Positions 1 to 6,454 of a stretch of 56,481 bases of DNA are shown in pieces. The first letter of the stretch is position 1, and every line of letters starts with the position of its first letter. Location: NCBI GenBank assembly GCA_964588995.1, contig CAZPQM010000013.1, forward strand, positions 1-56,481, given 5' to 3'. Origin of the DNA: CAZPQM01 sp964588995 (GTDB lineage: Bacteria > Pseudomonadota > Alphaproteobacteria > Rickettsiales > UBA8987). The notes below the pieces were generated by a model that saw only the letters and a program-made list of their open reading frames with translations, was not told the origin of the DNA and did no database searches. The position numbers and the translations under genes were made by a program.

Positions 1-260
1 CAAAAAATGAAAGTAAATTAGCCTAATAACAGCCCCACATTTTGTCCTTTAAGCCCCAGAGCGAAATCGCAAAAACTGGGTGTATTTTACCATAAAACTA
101 TGTATTATTCAAGGGCCTTCCTATTTAGATCAAAATATTTTTCTCACAGGGGGGAGGCAAACAGAAAACAGAAGAACAAGCCCTTGCACGCGGTTAATAT
201 TATGGCTTGTCTTAGCAATTCTTTTAGACACTGTTAGCTAAATATCATACTAGATTTAGA
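1..260. other. Intergenic stretch at the left edge
   Basis: This AT-rich stretch lies downstream of the photolyase operon. I see no convincing coding region, RNA or terminator in it. The only recognisable element is the 17-base mobile-element end at 225-241, listed separately. Confidence 0.5.
225..241 (+). repeat. Solo copy of the MITE terminal repeat
   Basis: These 17 bases (TAGACACTGTTAGCTAA) are identical to the outer 17 bases of both ends of the element at 3785-4057. The match stops abruptly after base 241 and no partner end is seen nearby. It lies 20 bases beyond the stop codon of the photolyase operon and has the same orientation as the left end at 3785. The operon is therefore bracketed by two directly oriented copies. 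It may be a remnant of an earlier insertion. Confidence 0.6.
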
Positions 261-662
261 TCACTTAGTGCTTTGACGCATTATCTGCTTTTTCACATGA
301 TTCCAGAAAGGGAAGAAGCGCGTAAAATCCTTTCCCGGCTTCACCTCCACAAACGGCGTATCATGCACCGCTTCAATGCCGAGCGCGGTGATAAGCTTTT
401 GGTAAACTGGGTTTAACGTTACGGCCGTATATAACGTCTCTGCAGCGAAAGAGCGCAGCACGTCCTCAAAACTGCCTTTATAGACCTCACACCGCATATC
501 CAGCGCGCATTCATATAAAAACTGGATGCGTTTCAGGCTATAGCGCCGCTCACCGAAATAATCCGTATCAAAGATAAAAACCGCCTTCGCGTGCTCTCCA
601 GCCGCTTGGAACACGGGATGATCGCGCCGCATCATATCTTCGTGAATCCAAATCAGCTTCAT
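261..662 (-). CDS. Photolyase N-terminal alpha/beta (antenna) domain as a separate protein
   Basis: This 133-residue protein matches only the N-terminal alpha/beta domain of DNA photolyases and cryptochromes. It opens with KLIWIHEDMMRRDHPVF, the equivalent of the usual W-F-R-R-D-L-R-x-x-D-H-P start, and continues with a typical FIFDTDYFGERR strand and a C-terminal NPVYQ region. There is no FAD-binding domain; that is encoded by the gene just upstream (659-1456), whose stop overlaps this ATG by 4 bases (ATGA). The two products probably assemble into one photolyase that repairs UV-induced pyrimidine dimers using light. In ordinary photolyases this domain comes first, so the gene order here is permuted. 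It is the last gene of the operon. Loss of function after a split is possible, but both reading frames are intact. Confidence 0.8.
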   Translation of the reverse strand: MKLIWIHEDMMRRDHPVFQAAGEHAKAVFIFDTDYFGERRYSLKRIQFLYECALDMRCEVYKGSFEDVLRSFAAETLYTAVTLNPVYQKLITALGIEAVHDTPFVEVKPGKDFTRFFPFWNHVKKQIMRQSTK

Positions 663-1456
663 ACGCTCTCCTTCTTTGGGAACAAGCGGCGATTAAGCTC
701 CTCATAGCTCGCATCAAAAAGGGTGTTCTGCTCTGCGCTGCAATCGACCGCATCGCCGCAATATTTCTGCAAATTTTCCAGATTGAAAATATAGGGCTTA
801 CGGCTAAAGGTCGAAGCAACCCATTGCCAGGAAAGGTTATTGCTCGCAACATCGCCGTCCACGAGGTGCTCTAAGAAAAACTGTGCGCCTGCCTGCCATT
901 TGACGCGCCGGAAATGCACCACATAGCTCGCGACATACATCCGCGTATGGTTATGCATATAGCCGGTGTCGATGAGATCGCGGATAAAGTGATTGATGGC
1001 TGCCGACTCGGTGCTTGCGCTGCGGATATCCTCCGGCAGTTCATCGGCATAGTCCTCATGCGTGAAGCCGGTTTTATACTCCTCCACATTTTCCCACACC
1101 CAGTTTGGATGATTGGCATAAACATGCTGCCAGAATGAGCGCCAGGTGATTTCCTGTATAAATTTTTCCACTTCCTGAGCAGGTGCGTCAGACAAGGCAG
1201 CACGCCGCACTTGTTCCTGCGTTATCACCCCGTGGCGAATGTAAGGCGAGAGGCGCGTCACTTTGCCGCTGTAGAAATTACGGCTGCGCACATAGGCCTT
1301 AGCTTCAATCGCGTTAACTCGCTCCTCTGCAGCTATGCGAGAGCCTTTGAAAGGACTAACCTGGGTATCGCTTTCCGCCACGATCCCGCCAAGCTCCTGT
1401 CGGATATAATCGGTTAGTGCCTCGCGCGAGTTAAAGTCTGTTTCCAGCTGTTTCAT
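659..1456 (-). CDS. Photolyase/cryptochrome FAD-binding domain as a separate protein
   Basis: This 265-residue protein corresponds to the C-terminal helical FAD-binding half of photolyases. Characteristic stretches are TRLSPYIRHGVIT, the helix FIQEITWRSFWQHVY, and the FAD/DNA-binding block running from MHNHTRMYVASYVVHF to EHLVDGDVASNNLSWQWVAS, followed by the PYIFN segment. The N-terminal Rossmann-like antenna domain is missing and is encoded by the following gene, which overlaps by 4 bases. Together the two total about 398 residues, somewhat below a usual photolyase of about 450-480. Seven bases separate it from the DUF2256 gene upstream, so it belongs to the light-repair operon. Substrate class (CPD or other) cannot be read from the sequence. 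Confidence 0.85.
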   Translation of the reverse strand: MKQLETDFNSREALTDYIRQELGGIVAESDTQVSPFKGSRIAAEERVNAIEAKAYVRSRNFYSGKVTRLSPYIRHGVITQEQVRRAALSDAPAQEVEKFIQEITWRSFWQHVYANHPNWVWENVEEYKTGFTHEDYADELPEDIRSASTESAAINHFIRDLIDTGYMHNHTRMYVASYVVHFRRVKWQAGAQFFLEHLVDGDVASNNLSWQWVASTFSRKPYIFNLENLQKYCGDAVDCSAEQNTLFDASYEELNRRLFPKKESV

Positions 1457-1462
1457 AATGTA

Positions 1463-1621
1463 TCATTCGCTCTGATCTGTCATGGGTTTCCCTTTTTTTC
1501 GACACCGCTCCGAACAATATTTTACATTCTCCCAGTCGCGCTGCCACTTTTTGCGCCAGCTAAAAGGCAGGCCGCAGCTAAAGCAGCTCTTTTCAGGCAA
1601 ATGCGGTTTTTTATGCGGCAT
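1463..1621 (-). CDS. DUF2256 small Cys-rich protein
   Basis: This 52-residue ORF starts MPHKKPHLPEKSCFSCGLPF and continues with SWRKKW, DW and YCSERCRKKGK, the signature of the DUF2256 family. The four cysteines form two CxxC-like pairs (SCFSCG and YCSERC) that would suit a zinc ribbon. The family often sits next to photolyase/cryptochrome genes. Here it lies 15 bases after the iron-sulfur photolyase and 7 bases before the FAD-domain gene, so it is in the operon. Its biochemical role is unknown; a metal-binding or RNA/DNA-binding helper is an inference. Confidence 0.88.
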   Translation of the reverse strand: MPHKKPHLPEKSCFSCGLPFSWRKKWQRDWENVKYCSERCRKKGKPMTDQSE

Positions 1622-1636
1622 TGTGGTCTGTTCCTA

Positions 1637-3166
1637 TTACAAGCTATCTAAAAATCGTTTCGCATTCTCGCGCATCTCCTTAAGCTCGCTATCTTCTTTT
1701 TTGTGTAAATTATTATAGGCAAGGCGCATGCGCTGATTATCTTTAAAACGCTTTTCGTGGCGCGCCATGAAATCCCAATAAAGATAGTTAAACGGGCAGG
1801 CTTCTTCGCCGGTTTTTTTGCTGACGTTATACGCGCATGACTTACAGAAGTTCGACATTTTATTGATGTAGGAGCCGCTCGCGATATAGGGTTTGGTACC
1901 GATAATGCCGCCATCGGCATAGAGCGCCATGCCAATTGTATTCGGCGCTTCTACCCATTCATACGCGTCGTGATATACGGCGAGGTACCACTCATGCACT
2001 TCCTGCGGATTCAGCCCTGCTAGCAGCGCGAAATTACCGGTCACCATTAGCCGCTGAATATGGTGCGAGTAAGCCTCTTCCTGCGTCATCTTCACCACCT
2101 GCGAGATGCAATTCATCTTCGTTTTTCCGTTCCAGTAAAAATCGGGGAGGGGACGACTTGCCTGCAGGGCATTGCGCTCGGTGTAGCCTGGCATATGCAG
2201 CCAGTAGACGCCGCGGATAAACTCGCGCCAGCCGAGAATTTGGCGGATATAGCCTTCTGCTGCATTGATCTCGACGTGCCCATCTCGGTAGGCTTCCTCA
2301 ACCGCTTCGCACACTTCACGCGGATGCAGCAAGCCCGCATTCATGTAATGCGAAAGGAGTGAGTGATAGATAAATGGCTCGCCGGTTTGCATCGCGTCCT
2401 GATAATCCCCGAAATTCGGCAGGGCATAGGTCACGAAATGCGAAAGCGCGCGCCGCGCTTGGCCAGTTTCGACCGCATACCAAAAATTATCCTCCGATAG
2501 GTTACCGAAGTGATCCTCAAACCGCTCATTAACAAGGGTGATGACCTCTTTTGTAGTGTCATCCGGCGTAAATTGCATCGGGAAAGTGGAGACATCATGA
2601 TTTTTGGGGAGGGCTTTGCGGTTATCCTTATCATAATTCCATTTACCGCCCGCTGGGTGATCGCCTTCCATCAGGAATCCGGTTTCGCGGCGAAGCTCGC
2701 GGTAAAAGTACTCCATAGTGAGCTGTTTGCGGCCGTCATTCGCCCAATCCTCAAACCGCTTATGGGTTGCGAAGAAGCGGTCATCAGCGCGGATTTCCAC
2801 CTTGAGGTTGAAACGCTCCTCCCAGCCCTGCATGATCTCCAACAGCCGGTGTTCCCCCGGTTCGGTCACGATGAGCCGGTCGATATCATGTTCCTCCAGC
2901 GCGCGTTCCACCTCCCCCTCCAGCGAGCCGCTATTCTCCCCATCGTCGAGCCTGATATAGCGCACCGTGTACCCATCCTGCCCGAGCGCTGCTGCAAAAT
3001 GCCGCATGGCAGAAAATAGAAATGCGATTTTTTTCTTGTGATGTTTCACATAACTCGCCTCGTCCATCACCTCAGCCATCAGGATGATATCCCCTTTTGA
3101 AGCATCAGAAAGTGAACTGATATGGCGGCTTAACTGGTCGCCGAGTATAAGTCTGAGGGTTGCCAT
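1637..3166 (-). CDS. Iron-sulfur bacterial cryptochrome/(6-4) photolyase
   Basis: This 509-residue protein has the length and start (MATLRLILGDQLS) of the FeS-BCP class of prokaryotic (6-4) photolyases, typified by Agrobacterium PhrB. Four cysteines that would hold a 4Fe-4S cluster are visible: one in KMNCISQVVK, two in SNFCKSCAYN and one in EEACPFNYLYW. The FAD-binding half includes GWREFIRGVYWLHMPGY and the MVTGNFALLAGLNPQEVHEWY block. The family uses blue light and FADH- to repair (6-4) lesions, though some members act as photoreceptors. It is the first gene of the light-repair operon. The ATG at 3166 is the natural start for the family. Confidence 0.92.
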   Translation of the reverse strand: MATLRLILGDQLSRHISSLSDASKGDIILMAEVMDEASYVKHHKKKIAFLFSAMRHFAAALGQDGYTVRYIRLDDGENSGSLEGEVERALEEHDIDRLIVTEPGEHRLLEIMQGWEERFNLKVEIRADDRFFATHKRFEDWANDGRKQLTMEYFYRELRRETGFLMEGDHPAGGKWNYDKDNRKALPKNHDVSTFPMQFTPDDTTKEVITLVNERFEDHFGNLSEDNFWYAVETGQARRALSHFVTYALPNFGDYQDAMQTGEPFIYHSLLSHYMNAGLLHPREVCEAVEEAYRDGHVEINAAEGYIRQILGWREFIRGVYWLHMPGYTERNALQASRPLPDFYWNGKTKMNCISQVVKMTQEEAYSHHIQRLMVTGNFALLAGLNPQEVHEWYLAVYHDAYEWVEAPNTIGMALYADGGIIGTKPYIASGSYINKMSNFCKSCAYNVSKKTGEEACPFNYLYWDFMARHEKRFKDNQRMRLAYNNLHKKEDSELKEMRENAKRFLDSL

Positions 3167-3248
3167 AGAACGTATTTCGCGTTTGGTCTGATTTGGTTGC
3201 GGTACGGGGCCTGATCGGAGTATGCTGGATGGTAGATATCATACTTAC

Positions 3249-3277
3249 TTGCATAACCGCATGGTTTATGGTAAAAT
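3249..3277 (+). promoter_or_regulatory. Possible promoter for the structured region
   Basis: A TTGCAT box (3249-3254) and a TAAAAT box (3272-3277) are separated by the optimal 17 bases. The -35 match is weak (3 of 6). A transcript from here would run through the hairpin at 3316-3337 and into the palindrome-rich region. Confidence 0.3.
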
Positions 3278-3315
3278 ACTTTCAATTCGTCCTGACTATT
3301 TAATTATTCAGCTAA

Positions 3316-3337
3316 GGGCGCTCGCCCATTTTTTTTT
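3316..3337 (+). terminator. Terminator-like hairpin with T run
   Basis: GGGCGCTCGCCC (3316-3327) folds into a short GC stem and is followed by A and a run of nine T (3329-3337). It resembles an intrinsic terminator. No obvious gene ends just upstream on this strand, so it could be an attenuator ahead of the small ORF at 3380, or background. Confidence 0.35.
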
Positions 3338-3379
3338 AGCTAGTAGTCTTTGCACGAGAAGAATAACTAAAACGTTTAT

Positions 3380-3586
3380 ATGGAAACACTTATTTTTATT
3401 TTTATAACAAGCTCCGTCTTAATGGCGGTGCTTGTTAAGTTTATTCTTGAACCCAAAGCGCGAAATGCTCGCGCTTTGGGGGACGAGAAAAAAGCCCAGC
3501 TGTATGAACAGCTGGGCTTTGCGATTGCAATCCTGGGCGGTCTCGCCCTGTGGATTGCAATCGCATTATTAAAAGATATAGGCTAG
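3380..3586 (+). CDS. Possible small membrane protein (68 aa) overlapping palindromes
   Basis: The 68-residue product has two hydrophobic segments (residues 2-22 and about 46-64) around a charged loop, so it could be a small two-helix membrane protein. An AGAAGAA stretch upstream may serve as a weak ribosome site. I recognise no family. Its second half is made entirely of three back-to-back perfect inverted repeats, so the open frame may be incidental to a structured RNA or DNA element. Its stop codon lies inside a fourth palindrome. Confidence 0.35.
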   Translation: METLIFIFITSSVLMAVLVKFILEPKARNARALGDEKKAQLYEQLGFAIAILGGLALWIAIALLKDIG

Positions 3587-3626
3587 ATTATTAGTCTAGC
3601 CTATTTGCTGCCCTACACAGGGTAGC
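3452..3626 (+). repeat. Chain of perfect palindromes
   Basis: Five inverted repeats follow one another. They are: 12-bp arms 3452-3463/3469-3480; 12-bp arms 3491-3502/3509-3520; 13-bp arms 3521-3533/3552-3564 with a nested GGGCG/CGCCC hairpin; 10-bp arms 3578-3587/3595-3604; and 8-bp arms 3607-3614/3619-3626 with one G-T pair. The first four are perfect. The loops are 5, 6, 18 and 7 bases, typical of RNA hairpins. Confidence 0.85.
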
Positions 3627-3633
3627 ATTCATT

Positions 3634-3767
3634 GTCTCAATAGGGCTTGCCTAAGTAACGGTTGAAGACTCGGGTGCAAACCGAGTGGCGCTAGGGAAAC
3701 CGCGCTCCCGACATTGAGACCACAACCACCCCATTGTACTCCGCGTGAGTCTGGGGTGGTTTTTTTA
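3634..3767 (+). ncRNA. Candidate structured non-coding RNA
   Basis: An 8-bp closing helix (3634-3641 with 3713-3720) encloses a hairpin with stem ACTCGG/CCGAGT (3668-3673/3681-3686) and a 7-base loop. It also encloses further short complementary stretches (CGGTT with AACCG) that could form a pseudoknot. A strong intrinsic terminator follows directly. No reading frame is present. I compared it by eye with SRP RNA, 6S, RNase P, tmRNA and common riboswitches and found no clear match. No gene follows on the same strand, which argues for a free-standing RNA rather than a leader. Confidence 0.5.
3724..3766 (+). terminator. Strong intrinsic terminator
   Basis: Perfect 10-bp arms AACCACCCCA (3724-3733) and TGGGGTGGTT (3752-3761) are extended inside by ACTC/GAGT (3738-3741/3747-3750). 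A T run follows (3760-3766). It ends the candidate RNA at 3634. Confidence 0.8.
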
Positions 3768-3784
3768 TGTAATACTGCGACTAT

Positions 3785-4057
3785 TAGACACTGTTAGCTA
3801 ATTCTGAAGTATTTTGCCATGAGACTGATGTTGTTAAAGAACAAGGAAAATATCGCCGGGAATAGTGGGCTTATTTCCAAGAGATTTTTCGCCGTTATTT
3901 GGCAACATCAGCCATGGTTCTGCTAATTGCAGCCTAAATCGCTGCTCGCAGCGTTAAAGCGCTTGCCAATAGAACCACTATTAACTGCACGCTTTGTCTT
4001 GCGAATCAACGATTTAGGCCAGCAACAAAATATTTCAGAATTAGCTAACAGTGTCTA
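3785..4057. mobile_element. 273-bp MITE-like element with 32-bp terminal inverted repeats
   Basis: The ends (3785-3816 and 4026-4057) are inverted copies of each other with 31 of 32 bases matching; both begin TAGACACTGTTAGCTAATTC. The outermost TA on each side could be a duplicated TA target, as made by mariner/IS630-type and some IS5-type transposases. No transposase frame is present, so this is a non-autonomous element or an internally deleted IS. An internal 10-bp inverted repeat (3932-3941/4010-4019) adds to its folding potential. A solo end lies at 225-241. Confidence 0.8.
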
Positions 4058-4184
4058 GGCAAAACTTCCAACGGAACGGGCGTAACGGCGCACACTTCAT
4101 TTCAATCTGCTGTACCTCCCAAAGCCGCTTCCGTTCAGCGCTGAGGGCGTACGCCTAAAGCCCGCTTCGTGATGGCATGTTATT

Positions 4185-4520
4185 CTCCTTTGTCATCCTG
4201 AGCGGCAGCGAAGGATCTTCTGGAAGGACCGTCTGTAAAGATGCTTCGACTCGCTCGCCTCGCTCAGCATGACAAAGAGGAATGCGGCGCCATGACACCC
4301 CCCTCCCAACCTCCCCCCGCAAGCAGGGGGAGGAGTATATGTGTACGCCGCAAGCAGGGGGAGGAGTAGGAATCCCGTCATCACGAGGAGGGCTTTAGCC
4401 CTACGTGGTGATCTCAGGCCGCAGCCCGAGATTGCTTCGTCGTTTCACTCCTCGCAATGACGGTTAAAAACAGCCCTTGTCATCCTTCGCTGTCGCGCCC
4501 AGCATGACAAAGAGGAATGC
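4185..4520. repeat. Mosaic of intergenic repeats between 4058 and 4571
   Basis: This non-coding stretch is built of repeat units seen elsewhere in the window. 4192-4276 has inverted ends (TTTGTCATCCTGAGC and GCTCAGCATGACAAA) and contains a segment found again inverted at 16894-16942. 4292-4369 carries two CCGCAAGCAGGGGGAGGAGT units and matches 55814-55888 in inverted orientation. 4376-4462 is listed separately. A partial third unit (CCAGCATGACAAAG) lies at about 4478-4520. Short frames across it are artefacts of the repeats. Confidence 0.8.
4376..4462 (-). repeat. 87-bp palindromic intergenic repeat, full copy
   Basis: The ends are imperfect inverted repeats: read inward from either end they begin CGTCATCACGAGGAG and CGTCATTGCGAGGAG. 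Two inner self-complementary blocks (GGGCTTTAGCCC and CTCAGGCCGCAGCCCGAG) lie between. Related copies are at 16970-17053, 21085-21175 and 55744-55804. The layout resembles a small MITE or a REP-like element. Confidence 0.8.
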
Positions 4521-4571
4521 AGCGCAAAGACGACATATGTCCCGTCATCAGGAACCGAAGGCGACGTAATC

Positions 4572-5567
4572 TCATTGTGGAGACCCCTGCGGGAGATTAC
4601 CACTCAGTAATGCCTCAGCCGCTTTAAGCCCGCTTAGGAATGCACCCTCCACCCGGCCGGACATGCACCAATCGCCGCACGCTACGAGCCTCGCTTCCGG
4701 ATCAAGATAGCAGCCTTTTTGTGATTCGTGTTGCGGCGCAGCATAGAGCCAGCGATGCGCTTGTTTATAGACGGCTTGAGAAAGATCGATCTTAAACACA
4801 TCTTCAGCCGCCTCGATTAAGGGCGCTTCCAGTTCTTCAGGCGGTGTATCGATATACGCTTTCGTCCAGTCATAATTGGATTGCACCATCATTGAATATC
4901 CCTCGCGCTCCGGCTTAGTAAAATTATTCGCCACCCAGCCGAGCACGTCATGATTGCATTTAATACCGTCATACGGAAAGGTTTGTTTTTCCTTAAGCAT
5001 CAGCAGCAATGAAACGCACGGCTCCATGTTCAGGGCGGATAGCGTATCCGTTATTTCAGTTTGCCCTGAAAAGAGCTCCGCCGTTTGTGCAGGTGGCGCA
5101 CTCGAAATCACCCAATGGTAGTTACCGAGCGACTCGCCCTGATCATTGAATAATTCCCAACCGGCATCCTGCTGCTGCAGTGCAGCAATTCGCGTACCGG
5201 CGTAGCAATCCAGCCGCGCCGCCAACTGCTTACAGAGCGCGTTCATACCCGGCGTGCCGACATAGCGCGCCTCATCCGTGTCGTCCACCAGCGAGCCATC
5301 TTCCTGAAGAATGCCCAGTTTCCCCTGCCACGGCTGATAGGCATCATGGCCCACAAAGTCGGTCAGAAACTTACGGAAACGATCATCGCGAATGGTAAAG
5401 AACTGTGCGCCATGATCAATGCCGCCCCACTCGGTTCGTCGGGTGGACATACGGCCGCCGGGCCCGCGCGCTTTTTCAAAAACCGTGACGGCAAAGCCGA
5501 GCTGCTTAAGAAACGTAGCAGCGGTTAGGCCGGATAGCCCGGCACCGATGACGGCGACGCGCTGCAT
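4572..5567 (-). CDS. Renalase-like FAD-dependent amine oxidoreductase
   Basis: This 331-residue protein starts with a dinucleotide-binding fold (VAVIGAGLSGLTAATFL, residues 4-20) and the FEKARGPGGRMSTRR segment that contacts FAD in renalase-like and amine-oxidase families. The C-terminal CGDWCMSGRVEGAFLSGLKAAEALL block completes the FAD site. Proteins of this group are often encoded near photolyases, as here. The natural substrate is unknown; oxidation of aberrant nicotinamide dinucleotides is known for bacterial renalases and is only a possibility here. Its ATG is 3 bases after the SDR gene stop, so both form one minus-strand operon. Confidence 0.8.
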   Translation of the reverse strand: MQRVAVIGAGLSGLTAATFLKQLGFAVTVFEKARGPGGRMSTRRTEWGGIDHGAQFFTIRDDRFRKFLTDFVGHDAYQPWQGKLGILQEDGSLVDDTDEARYVGTPGMNALCKQLAARLDCYAGTRIAALQQQDAGWELFNDQGESLGNYHWVISSAPPAQTAELFSGQTEITDTLSALNMEPCVSLLLMLKEKQTFPYDGIKCNHDVLGWVANNFTKPEREGYSMMVQSNYDWTKAYIDTPPEELEAPLIEAAEDVFKIDLSQAVYKQAHRWLYAAPQHESQKGCYLDPEARLVACGDWCMSGRVEGAFLSGLKAAEALLSGNLPQGSPQ

Positions 5568-5570
5568 GAC

Positions 5571-6308
5571 TTACACCTTTATCTTAGGTCGTACACGGCT
5601 CAGACCGCCGTCCACGCCCAGCACCTGCCCAGTGATCCAGTCATTCTCCGGCTCCAGTAAAAAGCGGATAGCGCTCGCCACCTGTTCCGGCTTACCCAGC
5701 CGGCCAAGTGCATGCATCGCCTCAGAAACTTTACGACTGGTATCATTCGCAGTCAGCTGCGTGGTCATATCCGTTTCCGTCAGACCGGGAGCAATCGCAT
5801 TAAACCGGATATTCTGACTGGCATAGCTTGCTGCCGCGGAACGCATCAGCCCTAGTACGCCAGACTTCGCGGCGGCAATCGCTTCATGGTTTGAAAGCCC
5901 TTCTAGCGCCACTGCCGAGGCCATCAGCACGACGGAACCACCCCTGTCGCTCATATGTTTACCGGCTGCGCGCGTAACCGCAAAGGCGGTCGTCAGATTC
6001 GCCGCGATGGTCGCATCATATTCCTTGCGGCTGGTCGTATGCGCCGATTTCAAAAGCAGGGAACCGGGCATGCAAGCGATGCCATCCAGGCCGCCACGTT
6101 CCTCTTTGGCTTGTTTTACAGTTTCCTCCACCGCATCAAAGTCCGTTGCATCCAGCGTAGCCGTCGTTACATCCTTTCCATTGTAGATTTCATCCAGTTT
6201 CGCCTTGTCTCGCCCGGTGACAAACAGGCTATGCCCTGCCTCCAGCAATTGGTTTGCCAGATGCTGACCGATGGTGCTCGTCCCGGCTATTATCAGATAA
6301 TTCGCCAT
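5571..6308 (-). CDS. Short-chain dehydrogenase-like protein lacking the catalytic Tyr
   Basis: The start at 6308 (MANYLIIAG) has an AGAAAGG ribosome site; an upstream extension to 6398 is possible but lacks one. The 245-residue product has an SDR fold: GTSTIGQHLA in place of the usual TGxxxGIG, a PGS segment for NAG, VVLMASAVA with the active-site Ser, then NHEAIAAAKSG, and RFNAIAPGLTETDM. In YxxxK the Tyr is Ile (IAAAK), so classical SDR chemistry is unlikely. The NHEAIxAAK variant appears to be a recognisable SDR subgroup. It is the first gene of a pair with the renalase-like oxidase. Confidence 0.8.
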   Translation of the reverse strand: MANYLIIAGTSTIGQHLANQLLEAGHSLFVTGRDKAKLDEIYNGKDVTTATLDATDFDAVEETVKQAKEERGGLDGIACMPGSLLLKSAHTTSRKEYDATIAANLTTAFAVTRAAGKHMSDRGGSVVLMASAVALEGLSNHEAIAAAKSGVLGLMRSAAASYASQNIRFNAIAPGLTETDMTTQLTANDTSRKVSEAMHALGRLGKPEQVASAIRFLLEPENDWITGQVLGVDGGLSRVRPKIKV

Positions 6309-6454
6309 AATAAACCTTTCTGTTCTCCATGAGTTTTCGAACTGAGAGCGAAGAAGTTTCATTATGCATTTTATCGTCTGATTATTTCCCCTTTTCATCT
6401 CGCTCGATACGCGGTAGATAACAGAGGTTGTTACACGCGAACGAGGAGATGCTT

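Noticed and set aside
3222..3407. A 61-codon plus-strand frame upstream of the palindrome chain
   Set aside because: It crosses the terminator-like hairpin and T run, has no ribosome site and no protein-like pattern.
4292..4369. Tandem CCGCAAGCAGGGGGAGGAGT units considered as a CRISPR or VNTR array
   Set aside because: There are only two units with an irregular spacer and no regular repeat-spacer pattern or cas genes.
4193..4384. A 63-codon minus-strand frame in the repeat region
   Set aside because: It lies wholly inside the mosaic intergenic repeats (for example PPPACGGRLGGG and MLSEASESKH segments encoded by the repeat units); such frames are by-products of the repeats.
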